A stretch of DNA of 64,000 nt. It comes from Chitinophaga filiformis. GTDB taxonomy: Bacteria > Bacteroidota > Bacteroidia > Chitinophagales > Chitinophagaceae. Every line of letters begins with the position of its first letter. Position 1 is the first letter of the stretch. Both the position numbers and the translations under genes were made by a program. Below the pieces are notes generated by a model. It did not search any database, was not told where the DNA came from, and saw only the letters and a list, made by a program, of their open reading frames with translations. The stretch is taken from positions 124,001-188,000 of the forward strand of contig NZ_JAKIRP010000005.1 of NCBI RefSeq assembly GCF_021646545.1, given 5' to 3'. Below are positions 60,201 through 64,000 of the stretch, one piece after another.

Positions 60201-60738
60201 TATCAGCGGTGGTAGCCATACCGACGAAGACCATGGTGACCTGGTTTACCTGGGTAGCACACAGCCCAGATATTCCTATGGCTTTGACGCCGGATTCTCC
60301 TGTAAAGGATTTGATTTCTCTATCTTCTTCCAGGGGATTGGCGCCAAAAAAGTGCTGGTGCCGGCGAAGTACAGCATGCCGTTTGTAGACAACTGGCAGC
60401 AGCCCTGGCTGATACATAATGACCACTGGTCGCCATCCAATCCGCAAGCCGATTTCCCAAGACTGTATGCCGGTTATAGCCCGAACCTGCTACCCTCATC
60501 CTTCTGGGTGATGAATGCGTCTTATATCCGTTTAAAGAATCTTCAGATCGGTTATACCTTCCACTTCGACAAGCACCAGCCGCTGATCAACAGTCTGCGC
60601 ATCTATTTCTCCGGCCAGGATCTCTGGGAGGTGAATAAGATGAAGATCCGGTATTATGATCCGGAGCAGGCTTCCAGCATTGGTTACCAATATCCTTTCT
60701 TCAGGTCGTTTACCCTGGGATTGAATGCGAATTTCTAG
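57295..60738 (+). CDS. SusC/RagA-type TonB-dependent receptor with STN domain, no SusD partner
   Basis: Outer-membrane receptor of 1147 residues. A signal peptide is followed by an STN secretin/TonB signalling domain (about 48-118, LTFAISSTLLDNARTVSLQV), a carboxypeptidase-regulatory domain (about 150-225), a TonB box and plug (LNDLVIIGYGIHNKANITGS, GLLVTRNNGQPGKEGFNLQI) and a beta-barrel ending in FTLGLNANF, with the terminal phenylalanine. The STN domain can talk to the FecR upstream. A GGAGG sequence precedes its ATG. No SusD gene follows, only a dispersed repeat and a terminator, so ligand capture is by the receptor alone or a distant lipoprotein. Confidence 0.94.
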   Translation: MQFTIQALRKAAYYKRWCILLFWVCIGLSFAYPSRATNSPIPYASFQDGDTIKVTLKVYRASLRQVIRLIEKQTGLTFAISSTLLDNARTVSLQVQRQPLTSVLRQIFAGSRYAFEIRNKQIIVYPEDQAPAIPGIIKRPADKELEKFVVTGLITDGERPLAGVSIREKGTHNGASTNENGRFRIPVGDGQAVLQFSLIGYEPREIALRDRKNLEIILQSDTKTLNDLVIIGYGIHNKANITGSITKVEGRRLKSRPVTNVMAALQGTAPGLLVTRNNGQPGKEGFNLQIRGLSSGNYSEPLVLVDGAPGSITLLNPNDIESISVLKDAAAASIYGPLAAGGVVLVTTKRGKPGKISVEYNSLFGIEKPIALPKRMHSWQAASLQNEAAQNAGLPPVWSAQDISLMRDPDINFLPKLDGTQNYNYFDDFNPLDNVTRNNSTTSTYTITAKGGSEAHQYLLSLGQFSRQGLFNTGPDKTSRTNVQINVNNRFSDVLSLETSLQYANSNTLSPGWRVDGNYGLLNFLYQAPGYVPVYVPFTKQYTAGFNSIALLKDAGKQDERTSYADAVFTLKAENLYKGLTLKAVYSPQLTTSHDGLGKRTVNFYDGSGYINSVNNPNSLKTGYLMEVQHSLQLLADYDLPAGKKNTVHILGGFAYESHYQHQRTMTAAGVTSNELSQLSFNDPLRVNTIHFKGAGGLSSLFTRINYNFNDRYLLEANLIAAALTYNSSQQPEMNRQHLFPSFSAGWRLNNEKWFAAAFPFFDEFKLRASWGMLGNFNWRSGLNDFNYRDQILHPTAYPLMSYEENDRYIPGNNNWETVSTTNAGLDLTFFKGRLNINADYFVKHNTRMQIATQTYPQVNWVSPTFYTAELRSWGWELNLGWRDNRGPFSYWVNANLFDDQNKILGSNGATAWLNGNNRGLVGLPYNAIVGYRATGYFQNEAEVTGHAYQGATTAPGDIRYQDVNNDGVISGGSHTDEDHGDLVYLGSTQPRYSYGFDAGFSCKGFDFSIFFQGIGAKKVLVPAKYSMPFVDNWQQPWLIHNDHWSPSNPQADFPRLYAGYSPNLLPSSFWVMNASYIRLKNLQIGYTFHFDKHQPLINSLRIYFSGQDLWEVNKMKIRYYDPEQASSIGYQYPFFRSFTLGLNANF

Positions 60739-60780
60739 GACCTTGTGGGTATTACGCGGGACTATTACGCCAATCATCAA

Positions 60781-60856
60781 ACCCGGGGTTGACCGGTTTA
60801 TTGTGATCCCGGGGTTGAAACCCCGCGCTACAAAAACACGGCACCTACGGAGCCGA
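60781..60856. repeat. Dispersed composite hairpin element, copy 4
   Basis: CCCGGGGTTGACCGGTTTAT, ATCCCGGGGTTGAAACCCC, GCGCTACAAAAACACG and hairpin GGCACC-TAC-GGAGCC. It holds one and a half of the units that are repeated eleven times at 5869. Confidence 0.85.
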
Positions 60857-60929
60857 TCGTCGCGAATGAACCATTAGGTATTCACTTACAAATTAGATCA
60901 AATATCATGCGGTTTAGGACATAAAAAAA

Positions 60930-60963
60930 GGTGAAAGGTACGCATACCCTTCACCAGCTTATT
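60930..60963 (-). terminator. Terminator of pyrB
   Basis: GGTGAAAGGTA pairs with TACCCTTCACC around CGCA; an A run on the plus strand side gives the T tail on the minus strand. Confidence 0.75.
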
Positions 60964-60986
60964 TTTTAGTTGTGTTAAATACGCTA

Positions 60987-61928
60987 TTACTCTACCACTT
61001 TGCCCGCCTTCTTTCCTGACAGCAGGTATAAAACCGCCATACGGACTGCCACCCCATTCTCTACCTGGTTCAGGATAATAGAATGTCCGGAATCTGCCAC
61101 ATCAGAGCTAAGTTCCACACCGCGGTTGATAGGACCCGGGTGCATGATCACGATCTCTTTCTGCAGGCTGTCCAGCAGCTGCCTGTTCACACCGTAAGCC
61201 AGGGAATATTCCCTGAGGGAGGAGAACAGCGGTGTATTCTGCCTTTCCAGTTGTATACGCAGTACGTTTGCTACGTCACACCATTGCAGCGCTTCACGGA
61301 TATTGTAACTTACATTCACTCCCAGCGCCGATTCCATATACTTCGGGATCAGTGTTGGAGGGCCTACTACAGTCACTTCCGCCCCCAGCTGCCGCAGGCA
61401 GTAGATATTGGAAAGAGCCACCCTGGAATGCATGATGTCACCACAGATAGCGATCTTCTTACCGGTTACGCTACCCAGTCTTTCCCTGATGGAAAAGGCA
61501 TCCAGTAATGCCTGTGTCGGGTGTTCGTTGATACCATCTCCTGCGTTCACGATAGGCACATCAATATGTTTTGAGAGGAAGTGAGGCGCTCCGCTGGCAG
61601 AGTGTCTCATTACCACCATATCCACTTTCATGGACAGGATATTGTTGACCGTATCAATGAGCGTTTCGCCTTTAGAGACGGAGGAACCGGATGCGGAGAA
61701 GTTCACCACATCTGCGCCCAGCCTCTTTTCGGCCAGCTCAAATGAAATACGTGTGCGCGTTGAATTTTCGAAGAATAAATTAACGATGGTAGTATCCCTG
61801 AGAGAAGGAACTTTTTTGATCGGTCTTTGCAGAACCGCTTTGAACTCATCAGCTGTTTGAAAAATAAGCTCTATGTCCTGACGCTGCAGACCGCGTATTC
61901 CGAGAAGGTGATTTACTGATAATGACAT
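60987..61928 (-). CDS. pyrB: Aspartate carbamoyltransferase
   Basis: Protein of 313 residues catalysing carbamoyl phosphate plus aspartate to carbamoyl aspartate. The carbamoyl phosphate site is FENSTRTRISFE, then HPTQALLDAFS and the C-terminal MHPGPINRG. No regulatory PyrI gene is adjacent. It lies 84 bases after pyrR and has its own -7 box. Confidence 0.96.
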   Translation of the reverse strand: MSLSVNHLLGIRGLQRQDIELIFQTADEFKAVLQRPIKKVPSLRDTTIVNLFFENSTRTRISFELAEKRLGADVVNFSASGSSVSKGETLIDTVNNILSMKVDMVVMRHSASGAPHFLSKHIDVPIVNAGDGINEHPTQALLDAFSIRERLGSVTGKKIAICGDIMHSRVALSNIYCLRQLGAEVTVVGPPTLIPKYMESALGVNVSYNIREALQWCDVANVLRIQLERQNTPLFSSLREYSLAYGVNRQLLDSLQKEIVIMHPGPINRGVELSSDVADSGHSIILNQVENGVAVRMAVLYLLSGKKAGKVVE

Positions 61929-61936
61929 TTAAGATG

Positions 61937-61944
61937 CAAATATA
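61937..61944 (-). promoter_or_regulatory. Putative pyrB promoter -7 box
   Basis: Minus-strand TATATTTG matches TAnnTTTG, only 8 bases upstream of the start codon, so the transcript may be almost leaderless or the match fortuitous. Confidence 0.35.
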
Positions 61945-62012
61945 AATGACCTGACTACAAATCCCAAAATCAAAATCCGGATGCGGACAATCTGCGCATC
62001 CACTGGTAGGGC

Positions 62013-62534
62013 TTATTCAAGGATGACCTCGTCTTTCCCATCACGTTCTGCCCAGCGCACCTTCACTTTTTCAGAGATGATAGCGTCGACGGTACGGCCG
62101 GTATAGTCTGCCTGAATGGGCAGCTGACGCGTAAAGCGGCGATCTATCAACACCAGCAATTCTACCACGGAAGGACGACCGTAGTCCAGCATTGCATCCA
62201 ATGCCGAACGGGTAGTACGGCCTGTGTACAACACATCGTCCACCAGGATCACTTTCTTATTTTCCAGAGAGAAATCTATGGTTGTTTCATTGGGTACATG
62301 CAACTGGGTATTGAAGTCATCCCTGTAGAAGGTAATGTCCAGTTTTCCGTAGTTAATATGTACTCCCGGCAGTAATTTTCGCAGGGTGTGATAGATACGG
62401 TCGGACAGGTAGATCCCTCTCGGCTGTAAGCCTATCAGCACGCTCTTTGAGAAATCCAGGTGATTTTCAATCAACTGGTGACAAAGCCTGTCTACGGTTA
62501 TGGCCACTTGCGTACCATTCAATATGGTCTTCAA
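62013..62534 (-). CDS. pyrR: Bifunctional PyrR regulator / uracil phosphoribosyltransferase
   Basis: Protein of 173 residues. The PRPP-binding motif is VILVDDVLYTGRTTRSALDA, and SVLIGLQPRGIYLSDRI and ELLVLIDRRFTRQLPIQADY-like segments are PyrR-specific (actual LLVLIDRRFTRQLP). In Gram-positive bacteria PyrR attenuates the pyr operon by binding leader RNA; in Bacteroidota that role is unproven. Start is a TTG at 62534; no ATG is available near the family N-terminus. Confidence 0.93.
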   Translation of the reverse strand: MKTILNGTQVAITVDRLCHQLIENHLDFSKSVLIGLQPRGIYLSDRIYHTLRKLLPGVHINYGKLDITFYRDDFNTQLHVPNETTIDFSLENKKVILVDDVLYTGRTTRSALDAMLDYGRPSVVELLVLIDRRFTRQLPIQADYTGRTVDAIISEKVKVRWAERDGKDEVILE

Positions 62535-62636
62535 AATATGTGGATTTAAAGCGCCAAAAATAATGATTAATAGCGGGTAAGAAAAGTTTCCCAGCTATTT
62601 TCTGTTTCCGGCGTACATTTATCACAACGTAAGCAG

Positions 62637-63149
62637 ATGAAAAATCTAACTGTAATACTCACACTCTTTTTTATGTTCTTATTTGGTAATACCGATGCCC
62701 AGCTCAAAGTGGGCGATAAAGTGCCTTCTTTTCAGTTACAGGACCAGGACGGTCAGACTTTCGATATCAACAGCGTATTGGGTAAACAAGCGCTTGTGAT
62801 CTATTTCTATCCCAAAGACGAAACCGGAGGCTGTACCAAAGAGGCCTGCTCTTTCCGGGATGCGTATGAAGATTTCACCAGCCGTGGTGCAAAGGTGATC
62901 GGTATCAGCGGGGATGATGTAGCGTCGCACAAGAGCTTTGCCACCCATCACAGATTGCCGTTTACATTGCTGGCGGATACCGGAAATAAAGTACGTAAGT
63001 TATTCGGCGTACCGAAAACCTTATTTATACCAGGCAGGGTGACTTACATCGTGGATAAACAGGGTACCATCACATATGTGTTCAACAATCTCAGCGATGG
63101 TCCGAGGCATGTGAAAGAGGCGCTGGCTGCGTTGGAGAAGATGAATTAA
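62637..63149 (+). CDS. Secreted peroxiredoxin (BCP/PrxQ-like)
   Basis: Protein of 170 residues with a signal peptide (MKNLTVILTLFFMFLFGNTD). The peroxiredoxin domain has the peroxidatic cysteine in YPKDETGGCTKEACSFRD, and the second cysteine five residues later suits the PrxQ mechanism. It reduces peroxides outside the cytoplasm. Divergent from pyrR. Confidence 0.93.
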   Translation: MKNLTVILTLFFMFLFGNTDAQLKVGDKVPSFQLQDQDGQTFDINSVLGKQALVIYFYPKDETGGCTKEACSFRDAYEDFTSRGAKVIGISGDDVASHKSFATHHRLPFTLLADTGNKVRKLFGVPKTLFIPGRVTYIVDKQGTITYVFNNLSDGPRHVKEALAALEKMN

Positions 63150-63172
63150 CCGGACATCGGCGGTGGGTTTCG

Positions 63173-63260
63173 CAACGGAGTCAATCGACGTTTTGTTTCC
63201 CGGTTTATTGTTGTCCCGGGCTATCACCCGCGCTACAAACATGGTGACTAACGGAGTCAG
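63173..63260. repeat. Dispersed composite hairpin element, copy 5
   Basis: AACGGAGTCAATCGACGTTT, then TGTTTCCCGGTTTATTGTTG, TCCCGGGCTATCACCCGCGC, TACAAACATGG and hairpin TGACT-AACGG-AGTCA. The first part matches 6341-6375 after the hairpin of copy 1. Confidence 0.82.
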
Positions 63261-63317
63261 TTTGCACGGGACATCACATGCCTGTATACACCGTTTCCAG
63301 GCACATACAACCATAAA

Positions 63318-63355
63318 AAAAACGGGGAGATCATTCCGATCTCCCCGTTGCTATT
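63318..63355. terminator. Bidirectional terminator between peroxiredoxin and pruA
   Basis: ACGGGGAGATC pairs with GATCTCCCCGT around ATTCC, with A and T runs on the two sides. Confidence 0.8.
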
Positions 63356-63371
63356 TTAACGTATACACGTT

Positions 63372-64000
63372 CTATTTATCTTCCTTCAGGAATGGATACC
63401 TGTAATCGGTAGGTGGTACAAGCGTTTCTTTAATGGTCCTTGCACTCAGCCAGCGATAGAGGTTCAGCGCGGAACCTGCCTTGTCATTGGTACCGGAAGC
63501 ACGGGCGCCACCGAAAGGCTGTTGTCCTACCACTGCGCCGGTAGGTTTATCATTGATGTAGAAGTTACCTGCGCTGTTCACCAGTCGCTTAGTGGCCAGG
63601 TCAATAGCATAACGGTCCTGCGCGATGATGGAACCTGTCAGTGCATATGGAGAAGTAGTATCAACGATATCCATGATCTCGTCGAATTTATCTGCCTCAT
63701 ATACATAGATAGTCAGCACGGGGCCGAAGATCTCTTCGCACATGGTCACATATTTCGGATCTTTTACTTCGATAACAGTTGGCTCAACAAAGTACCCTTC
63801 TGTTTTATTGCAGTTACCACCGGCAATGATCTTAACATTAGGATCATTCTTCGCGTTGTCGATGTATTTAGCGATCTTATCGAAAGAGCGTTCATCGATC
63901 ACGGCGTTGATAAAGTTGGTGAAATCTTCAGTAGTACCCATTTTCATGGTCTTCAGTTCTGCCACCAGTTTCGCTTTCACAGCATCCGCGATATTGGATG
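63372..64000 (-). CDS. pruA: L-glutamate gamma-semialdehyde dehydrogenase (N-terminal part outside window)
   Basis: The C-terminal 209 or so residues of a protein usually near 540 residues; the frame stays open to the window edge. It oxidises glutamate semialdehyde (pyrroline-5-carboxylate) to glutamate in proline breakdown. Visible motifs are EEIFGPVLTIYVY and SAGNFYINDKPTGAVVGQQP followed by FGGARASGTNDKAG. The catalytic cysteine should lie just outside the window, about 10 residues upstream of the visible part. Confidence 0.95.
   Translation of the reverse strand, partial: SNIADAVKAKLVAELKTMKMGTTEDFTNFINAVIDERSFDKIAKYIDNAKNDPNVKIIAGGNCNKTEGYFVEPTVIEVKDPKYVTMCEEIFGPVLTIYVYEADKFDEIMDIVDTTSPYALTGSIIAQDRYAIDLATKRLVNSAGNFYINDKPTGAVVGQQPFGGARASGTNDKAGSALNLYRWLSARTIKETLVPPTDYRYPFLKEDK

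Overview
This 64 kb window is chromosomal DNA from a member of the Bacteroidota, most likely the family Chitinophagaceae and close to Chitinophaga. The evidence is the Bacteroidota-type promoters (TTTG or TTG about 19 bases before TAnnTTTG), families largely confined to that phylum (DUF4252, a BT_3928-like DoxX protein, a SusC/TonB receptor with FecI and FecR, bifunctional aspartokinase/homoserine dehydrogenase followed by thrB and thrC), the folP-cdaA gene order and the TTG and GTG starts. I see no rRNA, tRNA, CRISPR array, prophage or intact transposase. The assignment rests on family recognition only; nothing was searched.

Layout. 1-5.8 kb: threonine operon thrA (5' end outside the window)-thrB-thrC, a TPR lipoprotein and rpe. 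5.8-6.9 kb: repeat-rich, gene-free. 6.9-9.5 kb: soluble PAS histidine kinase plus a single-domain response regulator. 10.1-13.5 kb: PhoH, a lipoprotein, inorganic pyrophosphatase and an NlpC/P60 hydrolase. 13.6-16.5 kb: two adjacent sigma/anti-sigma pairs that look like a diverged duplication. 16.6-28.7 kb: housekeeping and hypothetical genes, including gyrA, a saccharopine reductase, a zinc-site-less sirtuin, a PAP2 phosphatase, ribH and pdhA. 28.9-31.7 kb: recF, a DUF721 gene and two small secreted proteins. 31.8-36.2 kb: a sigma/membrane protein/DUF4252/DUF4252 operon, then a stand-alone OppB-like permease with a DoxX-like protein. 36.3-41.6 kb: folP-cdaA, FKBP, DHH phosphoesterase, ndk, xerD. 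41.6-43.0 kb: a second gene-free repeat hotspot. 43.0-49.0 kb: a PI-PLC-like lipoprotein, a two-domain beta protein, a four-gene signalling cassette (small CPxxC-tail protein, polytopic membrane protein, histidine kinase, LuxR-type regulator) and a DUF2911 protein. 49.7-54.2 kb: a PIG-L deacetylase and sodium symporter operon with two tiny membrane-protein genes between them. 54.2-60.7 kb: DUF486, a small beta protein, then FecI-FecR-SusC without a SusD gene. 61.0-64 kb: pyrB, pyrR, a secreted peroxiredoxin and the 3' part of pruA.

The most unusual material is non-coding. Three kinds of dispersed element recur: (a) a composite hairpin element seen five times, built on a GGACTCC/GGAGTCC stem with compensatory changes and a CCGGGG/CCCCGG palindrome, whose internal spacer is expanded into an 11-unit 42-base array at 5.87-6.3 kb; (b) a 141-152 base imperfect palindrome seen twice (6585 and 42132); and (c) a second roughly 140 base palindrome seen twice (41859 and 49232), each copy directly preceded by a tandem array (58-base and 27-base units). 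Copies share GTTTCAG/CTGAAAC tips. They look like REP- or MITE-like elements that may nucleate tandem expansion.

The best candidates for new protein biology are the CPxxC-tail signalling cassette (45446-48146), the duplicated sigma module with one degenerate sigma and a TPR-bearing anti-sigma protein (13606-16500), and the PIG-L/micro-membrane-protein/symporter operon (49669-54165).
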